Assembly: GCA_025355995.1 (NCBI GenBank)
Contig: JANXYQ010000094.1
Coordinates: 1-47,357, forward strand
Source of the DNA: Spirochaetaceae bacterium
Lineage (GTDB): Bacteria > Spirochaetota > Spirochaetia > Treponematales > Rectinemataceae
Length of the DNA stretch: 47,357 nucleotides
Direction of reading: 5' to 3'
The notes beneath the pieces are model-generated. The model was not told where the DNA came from, did not search any database, and worked only from the letters and a program-made list of their open reading frames with translations. Positions 25,085-32,796 of the stretch are shown here, piece by piece (within the stretch, counting starts at the first letter, position 1; the number at the start of each line of letters is the position of its first letter). A program made the translations under genes and the position numbers.

Positions 25085-25555
25085 ATGGCCGCGAAGACCA
25101 CCGAGGAGCTGGGGCAGAGGGTGGCGGCGCTCAGGCGCTTCCGGGAGCTGCTCGTCCAGCAGCGGGCCAAGTTCGAGAACTACCTCATGGTGCTCGACCA
25201 CGAGCGCGCCGACATCGAGTCGGGCGACGTCGACAAGCTCGTCGCCCACGTCGAGATCGAGGAGGCTATCGTCTCCGAGATCTTCACCTTCCAGAGAGTC
25301 ATCGATCCCCTCGAGCAGATATACCGCGCCGCATACCCCGCGGCGGCTGAGGATCCCGAGGTGCCGGCGCTCCGCGGCACCCTGGAGGAGCTCAAGGACG
25401 AGGTGCTCAGGCGGAACGCCGAGAACCGCTCGCTGCTCAAGCGCAAGATGGAATTGGTCAGGGCCGAGATAGCGGGCTTCCGCAATCCCCTCAACTCCCG
25501 CTCATCGGTCTACACCCGTCAAGGCGAGGGCGCCCTGGTGGATATCTCCGGCTAG
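25085..25555 (+). CDS. FlgN-like flagellar chaperone (probable)
   Basis: 156 residues, almost entirely helical: a first long helix (TEELGQRVAALRRFRELLVQ), a segment resembling FlgN (LDHERADIESGDVDKLVAHV), then a C-terminal helix (NRSLLKRKMELVRAEIAGFR) and the end SVYTRQGEG that recalls the tail of FlgN. FlgN escorts the hook-filament junction proteins FlgK and FlgL to the export gate. The call rests on helix pattern, size and the fliS neighbour, not on a unique motif. A Rho-independent terminator follows directly. Confidence 0.65.
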   Translation: MAAKTTEELGQRVAALRRFRELLVQQRAKFENYLMVLDHERADIESGDVDKLVAHVEIEEAIVSEIFTFQRVIDPLEQIYRAAYPAAAEDPEVPALRGTLEELKDEVLRRNAENRSLLKRKMELVRAEIAGFRNPLNSRSSVYTRQGEGALVDISG

Positions 25556-25580
25556 ATGACTGAAATATACTCGAACGAGG

Positions 25581-25608
25581 AAAACCGGGGCGACGCCTCG
25601 GTTTTTTT
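25581..25608 (+). terminator. Rho-independent terminator of the fliS operon
   Basis: Stem ACCGGGGC/GCCTCGGT with one G-T pair and a 3-base loop (25584-25602), followed by seven T. Confidence 0.88.
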
Positions 25609-26333
25609 ATCGCACCTTCCTTCTGCCGGGACAACGCTTTTTGGCCCTCATTTCTGGGGGGAATAGCCCCAAGATTCCGGCCCTGGTTTTGATGAACGCC
25701 TCTTTTATCCTCTTTTCCGTTTCGGTACCGTCATATTTCGGAGGCAGGACATGGTAGAGCGGAATCAAGTCGATGGTCGCGTCGAGGCTCACAGCCTCGG
25801 GCTTCTGCTGATTCACCTGCCTCTCTACCACTCCGTACGAGATTACTATGATGTCGAAGCGGTGGCTGGCGAGCATGCCTACGATGAAACCCATTAGGGC
25901 ATCAATTATTTCCTTGGATCCCGACATGTTCGCGTACCGGAGCGTATCGGCTCCCGCTACATTGCCCACGCGTAAACTAGACCACGTTCTTTTATCGCTA
26001 TACTTTACCTTGTCCTCAGGTCGTACGTATGCGAGGATCTTGGTGTAGCCTAAGGGAGAATCGCCTAGCCCCACTCGGATAATCTTGCTCGTGAAGACGG
26101 ATAGTATATTATCCTCACTCAGGACGCAGGCCGCCGCCAGCCCATTGTCTACCATATCGATCATTTTTTTTTTGGGAAACGATGGTCACCTGTATGTTCA
26201 GACCGGCATCCCTATGGATTTTTTAGAAGAGCGGAATCACGGGAGAGCCTGCGCTGTAATGGACGAGTTGCAAATCCTGGGCAAAAAGGCAGAAAAGGGG
26301 CATCAACAAAATCGTGAGGATCGTTCTCTTCAT
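25607..26333 (-). pseudogene. Family-3-type extracellular solute-binding protein, broken by a stop and a frameshift
   Basis: From ATG 26333 (GGAGG 5 bases upstream) the frame gives a signal peptide (MKRTILTILLMPLFCLFAQD) and QLVHYSAGSPVIPLF. It then hits TAA at about 26220-26222 and continues in frame as KIHRDAGLNIQVTIVSQKK to a run of ten A (26164-26173). One A fewer would connect it to the long remaining frame MIDMVDNGLAAACVLSEDN, then KILAYVRPEDK, LRVGNVAGADTLRYA and a typical SBP ending (LIPLYHVLPPKYDG, AFIKTRAGILGLFP). The repaired protein would be about 240 residues, a periplasmic amino-acid-type binding protein or sensor. Base composition is clearly more AT-rich than the surroundings. 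The last 558 bases (25607-26164) could still be translated from the internal ATG. Confidence 0.7.
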
Positions 26334-26665
26334 AAGTCCTCCACTTTAAGTAAGTTTATTTTCACCACCGAACAATAACAAGGCAGAAGACTAGGATATC
26401 GGCGATAATGAACAACGGAGGCGAGTCCTCGCCTGAAGCGCCGCGAGAACCGAGCCAACGCAGCTCCGGAGCCGACACCGCCTCGAACGAGGACGAATTG
26501 GTCTCGTGCCATATCCCGCTCCCGCATCGACAACACGCACTCGATTTTTCCCGATGCGCGGTCGACCAAGGGCGAGAAGCATCGTGAGGATTTCACGACG
26601 GTCGCCGAGATATCACCGCCTTCAGCGCCATCGCCTATGAGTCGATTTCCTAGGGTATTAAACAC
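26330..26665 (-). CDS. Hypothetical small ORF, doubtful
   Basis: An open frame of 111 codons from GTG 26665 that overlaps the start of the broken binding-protein gene by 4 bases (ATGA). The translation (GDGAEGGDISATVVKSSRCF, then IECVLSMRERDMARDQF) matches no family I know, and no good ribosome site is visible. It could be the tail of another decayed gene. The rest of this interval (26666-26862) holds no gene, only an imperfect inverted repeat around 26805-26842 and the polA promoter. Confidence 0.25.
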   Translation of the reverse strand: MFNTLGNRLIGDGAEGGDISATVVKSSRCFSPLVDRASGKIECVLSMRERDMARDQFVLVRGGVGSGAALARFSRRFRRGLASVVHYRRYPSLLPCYCSVVKINLLKVEDL

Positions 26666-26827
26666 GCCTTCCCGGGGCGGAAGCGATGTGTTACCACGGT
26701 ATCCATGAACTCATGAGGCAATCGATAGAGGATCGCGGCATTAGGAACCAGGTCCCTCGATTTGTGGCCACCAACGAGCGTCGGCCCGAATATCGAAAAA
26801 AGAGGGCCTTCGCACTCGCCACTCGTG

Positions 26828-26856
26828 TTGCGTGAAGGGCCTATTCGTAATATCCT
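26828..26856 (+). promoter_or_regulatory. Probable promoter of polA (leaderless)
   Basis: TTGCGT (26828-26833), 17-base spacer, TATCCT (26851-26856). The -10 ends 6 bases before ATG 26863 and there is no Shine-Dalgarno, so the transcript may start at the initiation codon. Confidence 0.5.
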
Positions 26857-26862
26857 CTACCC

Positions 26863-29700
26863 ATGGATAAGCGCCCCCTCTACATCCTCGATTCCTATGC
26901 CTTCATCTACCGCTCCTATTTCGCCTTCATGAGCAGGCCCCTGCGCAACTCGGCGGGCGCCAACGTAGCGGCGGCTTTCGGCTTCTTCCGCTTCCTCTTC
27001 GCCCTCTTCGACCAGCGAAACCCGAGCGCCTTCGCCGCCGTGTTCGATCCGGCGGGAAAGACCTTCCGCCACGACATGTATCCCGAATACAAGGCGACGC
27101 GGCAGAAGACGCCGGAGGACCTCCACGCCCAGGTGCCCCTCGTCGAGGAGATCCTGCGCGCCCTCGGCGTGAGCGTGCTCAGGGCCGACGGCTTCGAGGC
27201 CGACGACCTCATCGCGGCGCTCGCGACGAGATGCAAGGCGGAGGGCAGGGAATGCTGGATAGTCTCGGGCGACAAGGACCTCCTCCAACTCGTGGGCGAC
27301 GGGGTGAAGGCCCTGCGTCCCGATTCGAGCTTCTCCTACAAGCCCTACGGCACCGAGGACGTCCAGGCCGAGTGGGGTGTCTCGCCAGACCGCATCCTCG
27401 ACTACCTCGCCCTCACGGGCGACGCCTCGGACAATGTGCCGGGCGTGCCGGGCGTCGGGGACAAGACCGCGATCAAGCTCCTGGGCGAATTCCACAACCT
27501 CGAGGAAATCTACGCCCGTCTCGGCGAGGTCAAGCCCGAGTCGCTCAGGAAGAAGCTCGAGGCGGGGCGAGACAGCGCCTTCCTGTCATACAAGCTCATC
27601 ACGCTCGATACCGATGCGCCCACCGGCGTCGCCGACCTCGACGAGCTCGCCCTGGACAGGCTCGATCGCGCCGCCGCCAACGCCCTCTTCGTCCGAGAGG
27701 GCATGAAAAGCCTCGTTACGGCCGCGGGGGGAGCGGAAGCCGCCGGCGGTCAGTCCGATCTCTTCACCGGCCGGAAACCGGCCCAGGAAGGCCCCGCGGT
27801 ACCTACATCGATGCCCGCCGCGCCCGACACGCCCGCGGAGCTCCTTGGCCCGGGCTCCTACGAGACAGTGACGGACGAGGCGGTCCTGTCCTCGTGGGTG
27901 GACCGCTGCATCGCCGCGGGCACCTACGCCTTCGACTGCGAGACGGACAGCCTCGACGAGCTCGCCGCCAGGCCGGTGGGGTTCTCCCTCTCCTGCGAGC
28001 CGAAGAAGGCCTGCTACGTCCCCCTCCTCTGCCCCGAGGAGGAGCGCGTGAGCGAGGCCGCCGCGCGAAAGCAGCTGACGCGCCTCTTCTCCGCCCCCGG
28101 CGCGGTCCTGGTCGGGCACAACGTGAAATACGACTGGCAGGTGATGCGCCGCTTCGGCGCCCCGATGGCCTGCACGTTGCGCGACACCATGGTCGCCGCC
28201 TGGCTCCTCGACGCCGAGGCCCCTTCCTTCGCGCTGGGCGCCCTCGCCGAGCGGCGCATCGGGAGCGCCGGGATCGCCTTCGAGGACGTAGTTCCCAAGG
28301 GCGCGACCTTCGCCATGGTGCCGGCGGGCAAGGCCACCGCGTACGCGGCGGAGGACGCGGATTTCACGCTCCGCCTCCACCTCCTCATGGAGGGGGAGCT
28401 CAAGGTCGCTCGCCTCACCAAGCTGTACCGCGAGATCGAGATGCCGACCCTGCCCATACTCGGCGATATGGAGGCCGAGGGCATCCTCGTAGATTCCGGG
28501 GAGCTTCGCGCGTTCGGCGTCGAGCTCGACGCGGAGCTCGCGACGATCCAGAAGAGCATCTGGAAGGAGGTCGGCCACGAGTTCAACATCGCCAGCCCCA
28601 AGCAGCTCCAGGAAGTCCTCTTCGTCGAGCGCAAGCTCGCGACGGGAAGGAAGACCAAGACCGGCTTCTCGACCGACAGCGCCGTCCTGGAGGAGCTAGC
28701 GGCGCTGGACGAAGTGCCCAGGCAGATCCTTCGCCACCGCAGCCTCGCCAAGCTCAAGAGCACCTACGTCGAATCGCTCGCCAGTCTCGCCGAGGCCTCG
28801 GCAAGCGCGGAGGCCTCGTCCGCCGCGGGACCAGACCTCTTCTCGCGGGCAGGCAGGATTCACACCCACTATTCCCAGATAGGCGCGGCGACGGGCCGCC
28901 TCTCGAGCAGGGACCCCAACCTCCAGAACATCCCCGTCCGCGACAAGGAGGGCAGGCGCATTCGAATGGCCTTTACGGCCCGCCCCGGCAACATGCTGAT
29001 ATCCGCCGACTACTCGCAGATCGAGCTCGTCGTCCTCGCCCACCTCTCGCAGGATCCCGGCCTGCTCGCGGCCTTCCGTGAGGGAGTGGACATCCACCGC
29101 CGCACCGCAAGCCTCCTCTTCGGGATGGAGGAGGCGGAGGTTACGCCCGACAAGCGCCGCATCGCGAAGACCATCAACTTCGGCGTCATCTACGGGATGT
29201 CCGCCTTCCGCCTCTCCAACGAATTGGGGATCCCCCGGGGCGAGGCGCAGAAATTCATCGACGCCTACTTCGCCACCTACGCGGGCGTCCGCGACTTCAT
29301 CGACAAGGCTGTCGGGGAGGCCGAGGCCTCGGGCTACTCCACGACAATACTCGGGAGGCGACGCCCGATCACGGCCATTAACTCCCGCAACAAGACGGAG
29401 AAGCAGGCGGCCGAGCGGGTCGCCGTGAACACGCCCATCCAGGGCTCGGCGGCGGACATAGTCAAGCTCGCGATGCTTCGCGTCGATGCCGCGTTCCGCG
29501 CCTACGCGGCGGGGAGTCCGGGGAGCGCGCGCCCCAGGCTCCTCCTCCAAGTCCACGACGAGCTCATCGCCGAGGCGCCCGAAGCCGAGGCCCCAGCCGT
29601 GGCCGCGGCGATGAAGCGCGAGATGGAGGCCGCGATCCAGCTCTCCCTTCCCCTGCGAGCCGACGTCGAGATCGCCCGGCGCTGGGGAGACATGCACTAG
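26863..29700 (+). CDS. polA: DNA polymerase I (PolA)
   Basis: 945 residues, full three-domain enzyme. 5'-3' nuclease: LYILDSYAFIYRSYFA, FEADDLIAALA, VSGDKDLLQLV, TGDASDNVPGVPGVGDKTA. The 3'-5' proofreading domain appears intact: FDCETDSLD (about D358/E360), GHNVKYDWQ and YAAEDADFTLRLH. Polymerase: motif A DYSQIELVVLAHLS (about 716), motif B RRIAKTINFGVIYG, motif C QVHDELIAEA (about 900). It fills gaps and removes RNA primers in replication and repair. Many bacteria have lost the proofreading residues in this protein; here they are present. Start ATG 26863 gives the normal N terminus. Confidence 0.97.
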   Translation: MDKRPLYILDSYAFIYRSYFAFMSRPLRNSAGANVAAAFGFFRFLFALFDQRNPSAFAAVFDPAGKTFRHDMYPEYKATRQKTPEDLHAQVPLVEEILRALGVSVLRADGFEADDLIAALATRCKAEGRECWIVSGDKDLLQLVGDGVKALRPDSSFSYKPYGTEDVQAEWGVSPDRILDYLALTGDASDNVPGVPGVGDKTAIKLLGEFHNLEEIYARLGEVKPESLRKKLEAGRDSAFLSYKLITLDTDAPTGVADLDELALDRLDRAAANALFVREGMKSLVTAAGGAEAAGGQSDLFTGRKPAQEGPAVPTSMPAAPDTPAELLGPGSYETVTDEAVLSSWVDRCIAAGTYAFDCETDSLDELAARPVGFSLSCEPKKACYVPLLCPEEERVSEAAARKQLTRLFSAPGAVLVGHNVKYDWQVMRRFGAPMACTLRDTMVAAWLLDAEAPSFALGALAERRIGSAGIAFEDVVPKGATFAMVPAGKATAYAAEDADFTLRLHLLMEGELKVARLTKLYREIEMPTLPILGDMEAEGILVDSGELRAFGVELDAELATIQKSIWKEVGHEFNIASPKQLQEVLFVERKLATGRKTKTGFSTDSAVLEELAALDEVPRQILRHRSLAKLKSTYVESLASLAEASASAEASSAAGPDLFSRAGRIHTHYSQIGAATGRLSSRDPNLQNIPVRDKEGRRIRMAFTARPGNMLISADYSQIELVVLAHLSQDPGLLAAFREGVDIHRRTASLLFGMEEAEVTPDKRRIAKTINFGVIYGMSAFRLSNELGIPRGEAQKFIDAYFATYAGVRDFIDKAVGEAEASGYSTTILGRRRPITAINSRNKTEKQAAERVAVNTPIQGSAADIVKLAMLRVDAAFRAYAAGSPGSARPRLLLQVHDELIAEAPEAEAPAVAAAMKREMEAAIQLSLPLRADVEIARRWGDMH

Positions 29701-29751
29701 GAGGTCCATCCATGCCCACGTCACGATCATTCGCGCGGGTCCCAGCTTCGA

Positions 29752-29820
29752 GAAAACCGGGGCCTCGCTCGGTCCTCGGCGCGGGATACGCGCCTGCGGA
29801 AACGCTCGGCCCCGGTTTTC
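29752..29820. repeat. 12-bp inverted repeat enclosing a structured GC-rich loop
   Basis: GAAAACCGGGGC (29752-29763) and GCCCCGGTTTTC (29809-29820) are perfect complements separated by 45 bases. The loop itself contains GGCGCG/CGCGCC around GGATA. On either strand the hairpin ends in a short T-run (TTTTC), so it may be an elaborate terminator between polA and coaE, acting in both directions. Confidence 0.6.
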
Positions 29821-29899
29821 TTGATCGGCGCTCATCGAATCGCGCCGGTGTCCCGCGCCATGACCCTTGCCGGGCATGGATGGAAATCACATACCACCG

Positions 29900-30598
29900 A
29901 TGCTATTAGGCCTGACCGGCGGCTATTGCGCGGGAAAGAACTCCGTCGCGGCGATACTCGAGAGGCGGGGCTGGACCTGCATCGACGTAGACGCCCTGGG
30001 GCACGAGGCGGTGGAGCTCGCCCGGGACGCCATCCTCGGGCGCTTCGGCGCCGCCGTCCTCGGGCCGGACGGTCGACTGGACAGAAAAGCCATAGCGCGC
30101 ATCGTGTTCGCCGACCCCTCGGCCCTCGCCGACCAGGAGGCGATCATCCACCCGATAGCGATCCGCCTCACCGACGAGCGCATCTCGGCGGCGGAAGGCC
30201 AGGCCAGGAAGGTGGGGCTCGAACCCCTCGTCTGCGTGAACGCCGCCCTCCTGCACAGGACAGAGCGCATCGCCTCCCTCGACGCCATAGTCGAAGTAAG
30301 GGCGCCGCTGCTGGTACGGCTCGCGCGAGGAGCGCGGCGCGACAAGGCGGGATGGATCGGCGCTTTCCGTCGCATAACGCGGCAACGGAGCTTCCGCGCT
30401 GATTTGGGCGAAGCCGCCCGCGAGGCGAGAAGTGCCGTATATACCCTGGGGAATTGCCGGGGACATGCCGCTCTGGAAGCCGCCGTCGAAATGATGCTGA
30501 TCGATCTGGGAATCCGGACAGAGGCGGACTCTACGCCCCGCCCTTCGCCTTTACGAGCTCGACCGAGATGGTCAGGCTCGTCTTCCTCTCGTCGATGA
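29900..30598 (+). CDS. coaE: Dephospho-CoA kinase (CoaE)
   Basis: 232 residues. It phosphorylates the ribose 3'-hydroxyl of dephospho-CoA, the last step of CoA synthesis. It opens with the family N terminus LLGLTGGYCAGKN; the P-loop Ser/Thr is replaced by Asn (AGKN rather than SGKS). It continues with CIDVDALGHEA (DxD), DRKAIARIVFADPSALADQE, IHPIA and a PLLVCVNAALLHR segment. I chose ATG 29900 because it fits the family start; a weak promoter (TTGCCG, 17 bases, CATACC) ends 4 bases before it, suggesting leaderless expression. ATG 29876 is an alternative. The last 25 or so residues (PRPSPLRARPRWSG) are low-complexity and antisense to the next gene, so the original stop may have been lost. Confidence 0.88.
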   Translation: MLLGLTGGYCAGKNSVAAILERRGWTCIDVDALGHEAVELARDAILGRFGAAVLGPDGRLDRKAIARIVFADPSALADQEAIIHPIAIRLTDERISAAEGQARKVGLEPLVCVNAALLHRTERIASLDAIVEVRAPLLVRLARGARRDKAGWIGAFRRITRQRSFRADLGEAAREARSAVYTLGNCRGHAALEAAVEMMLIDLGIRTEADSTPRPSPLRARPRWSGSSSSRR

Positions 30599-30920
30599 TG
30601 ATGGGATTGCCAAAGACGTCGGAGACGAGGTCCGCTTCCTCGACGACGAAATGGGAAAAGGCCAAGCCCGATGCGGCGTCGGGCAGGTACTCGAGGACAT
30701 GCCGCTCGAGCCCGTCCGAAAAAACGGAAAGCTCGTAATTATCAGAGGCATTTGAAAAAACGAGCGGCGCGCCGTCGAGGACCAGGCTTCCGCGGTAGGG
30801 AGCCCTGATGCTCAGCTCCGTCGGCACCTTCGCCGGATCGTCGGGCAAGGAGCATGAGGCGGAGAACATGAGGGCGGAGGCGAACAGCGCGAGCGCGCGG
30901 ACACCGGCTCCGGCCCTCAT
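30531..30920 (-). CDS. Putative lipoprotein
   Basis: 129 residues starting at ATG 30920, which overlaps the stop of the upstream gene (ATGA). Signal peptide and lipobox are clear (VRALALFASALMFSASC). The mature protein (LSIRAPYRGSLVLDGAPLVF, NYELSVFSDGLERHVLEYLP, EEADLVSDVF) is beta-rich and ends in a Lys-containing tail. No family recognised. The phrase YELSV near its middle recalls YELTV in the lipoprotein two genes upstream, so the proteins may be distantly related. Its 3' end is antisense to the tail of coaE for 68 bases. Confidence 0.7.
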   Translation of the reverse strand: MRAGAGVRALALFASALMFSASCSLPDDPAKVPTELSIRAPYRGSLVLDGAPLVFSNASDNYELSVFSDGLERHVLEYLPDAASGLAFSHFVVEEADLVSDVFGNPIIIDERKTSLTISVELVKAKGGA

Positions 30921-31204
30921 GTCCGCTCGTCCTGCAAGGAAACATTCGTGCCGGAGCCGGACGGCGATCCCACGGCCGTTACGAAAACGTCGATGGGGCC
31001 GCCGGTATCGACTTTCTCTAGACGCCAATGCCCGTCAGGAGAAATATTCGCATCCGTCGTGGGAAGGGGCGTCACGCTCCGCTCGCTCCCCGGAATATCG
31101 ATCGCCGACTCTTTACTGATGCCGGCTACGACACAGGAACCGTCGGAAGACCAGGAGACGTAACCGAAGCTAGTGCCATCGGCGTAGAAATCCGTTTTAA
31201 ACAC
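30917..31204 (-). CDS. Downstream half of a beta-propeller-like lipoprotein (after an in-frame TAG)
   Basis: 95 codons from GTG 31204 in exactly the same frame as the preceding lipoprotein, only 9 bases past its TAG. The junction reads naturally as one protein (FVALDA, stop, GATVFKTDFYADG), and this part repeats the motif style of the first (VSWSSDGSCVV resembles VGFSPDAAQLALFVW). There is no ribosome site of its own. I read it as the separated C-terminal part of the gene at 31214-32389. It could be made only by readthrough or reinitiation. It ends overlapping the start of the next lipoprotein. Confidence 0.5.
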   Translation of the reverse strand: MFKTDFYADGTSFGYVSWSSDGSCVVAGISKESAIDIPGSERSVTPLPTTDANISPDGHWRLEKVDTGGPIDVFVTAVGSPSGSGTNVSLQDERT

Positions 31205-31213
31205 CGTGGCGCC

Positions 31214-32389
31214 CTAGGCGTCGAGGGCGACAAAACGGGCCTTGCCTGTAAATTTCGCCGAATCGCTCCATACGAATAGAGCGAGCTGCGCGGCGTCAGG
31301 GCTGAATCCGACGAACCAGGAGGCGATGCCGACGGGGATTCCGCCGGCATCGCGCGCGATGAGGTCGGCGTTGCCGAGATAGCCGCCTCCCGCGTCATAC
31401 CGCACGAGGCTCACGATCCCGCCGCTCGGATCGTCGATGCTCGGCGTCCTCGCAATATAGGCATCGTAGGCGCCATAAGAACTGGAGGGATGGGTAAAAG
31501 TAAATCCCTCGACCACTAGACTCGCTTGGCCGCTCGACCACGAGGCTTCTACTATCGCGGCGTCGAAGGCGGGATCGGGCCTAAGAGAAGCATACCCGGA
31601 ACCCGTATTCCCCTGGTCGCCGAACTGCCGGTAAGCTTTCTGGCTTAAGTCGGCGCCGAAAATCGCCATGGCGCCGCTGCCGCTTCGGCTGCTCAACGCT
31701 ATAGCGCCCATTTCACCGAGGCTGACTTGAATATAGTTGGTCGCATCGCTCCCGAGGAGAGAGCCGAGATCGACTTTGGACCCGATGTTGGCGCAGGATT
31801 TGAGGTAGTATCCTCCGCTTCCCTGCGACGAGTTGGGGACAAGCACGAAAGGCCCGCCGTTCTCGACGCCGTTTTTCGAAGTCCCGGCGTAAAGAATGGT
31901 CGATGTCATCGGCTTTCCGAAATCCTGACGGGCTTTCAGCCGCAGCGTTTCGGTCCTGAAACGCTCGTCCCAATAAAGCACCTGGTCGTTCGAGGCGAAG
32001 GCCAGGGGCTCGTAGGTATTCCAATCGAAGCGCGCTAGGACGTAGCGTTCCTCGTCACTCGGCGTGATACTGAACGAAGGCTCATGGACTGTCTTGAAAA
32101 TTTCTTGTTCGAGCGGTCCTTCGCCATTGGGTTTTTGATACATCAAATCAAAACCGCCGAAATTACCTCGAATCCCCTGCCTCAGCTCAGCCTCTATGCT
32201 GACGCTCCTCGGCGCGAACATCGAAACGGAATAGACATCCTCGACCGCGGTTCCATCCACGAAGACAATACCGATCCGCTTATTCGAATCGACGACCGTG
32301 AGCTCGTAATTATTGTTGCTAGGGGTACACGAAGCGGCGAAGAAACAAAGAAGAACTGCGGCAAAGGATCGAAGGGCAGCTTTTGCCAT
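31214..32389 (-). CDS. Putative lipoprotein, beta-propeller-like, apparently truncated by TAG
   Basis: 391 residues with a signal peptide and lipobox (LLCFFAASC, Cys near residue 21). The mature part is beta-rich, Gly/Ser/Tyr-rich and has WD40-like or TolB-like pieces (VGFSPDAAQLALFVW, ARFVALDA), pointing to an extracytoplasmic propeller. The TAG at 31214-31216 interrupts a frame that continues for 95 codons with similar sequence, so the protein lacks its last blade or two. GC content is lower than in neighbouring operons. No enzymatic motif. It is divergent from the BMP operon. Confidence 0.65.
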   Translation of the reverse strand: MAKAALRSFAAVLLCFFAASCTPSNNNYELTVVDSNKRIGIVFVDGTAVEDVYSVSMFAPRSVSIEAELRQGIRGNFGGFDLMYQKPNGEGPLEQEIFKTVHEPSFSITPSDEERYVLARFDWNTYEPLAFASNDQVLYWDERFRTETLRLKARQDFGKPMTSTILYAGTSKNGVENGGPFVLVPNSSQGSGGYYLKSCANIGSKVDLGSLLGSDATNYIQVSLGEMGAIALSSRSGSGAMAIFGADLSQKAYRQFGDQGNTGSGYASLRPDPAFDAAIVEASWSSGQASLVVEGFTFTHPSSSYGAYDAYIARTPSIDDPSGGIVSLVRYDAGGGYLGNADLIARDAGGIPVGIASWFVGFSPDAAQLALFVWSDSAKFTGKARFVALDA

Positions 32390-32618
32390 AGGGATAATAT
32401 ATCGTGGAATCGGGTTTTCTCATTTCTCTTTACGAGCTATGAGTCCAGCTTGGAAGTCTTTTACTCACGCATCGCGCGAAGGCAGCGGGTGCATTCGTTC
32501 GGAGATCGGTACGGTTTCACACGCTTATACTTACGTGCGAGGGCCGAGTTTCTATAGAAAGCTGGCGGCACGACGAGTCGCGCCTTCGATCTCGCTGTTT
32601 CTATCCTTAGTAACAACA

Positions 32619-32796
32619 ATGCGTCTACGCATGTCGTGTGGCTATATAAAACAAGGCAGCTCCGCAAATCCTCTTGTAGGCGGGCGAAAACCAACTGTAT
32701 ACTTCCGCCCATCCGGGAAGTTTTTAATGCCGGGAGGGACTGTCTCTCGTCCGCGCTGTACGAGCGCCGGGCAGTCCACGGCGAAGGAGAAGGACC
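32619..32796 (+). promoter_or_regulatory. Promoter/operator and leader of the BMP nucleoside operon
   Basis: The 407-base gap 32390-32796 contains no credible gene. It has a perfect 14-bp palindrome ATGCGTCTACGCAT (32619-32632), then TATATAAAA (32643-32651) as a likely -10 region with no good -35, so an activator may bind the palindrome. The following leader of about 140 bases has a GGCGG/CCGCC hairpin and a GGACTG/CAGTCC hairpin before GAAGGAGAAGG and the ATG. I could not match it to the purine riboswitch or another known class. Confidence 0.4.

Noticed and set aside
26085-26378. A 97-codon plus-strand ORF in the gene-poor island
   Set aside because: Antisense to the signal peptide and first part of the broken binding protein, with no ribosome site or motif.
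27231-29081. A 616-codon plus-strand frame inside polA
   Set aside because: Arg/Pro/Gly-rich shadow of polA in another frame; polA shows all catalytic motifs in its own frame.
32651-32796. Purine riboswitch upstream of the nucleoside ABC operon
   Set aside because: The conserved core and its three-stem layout could not be found; only generic hairpins are present.
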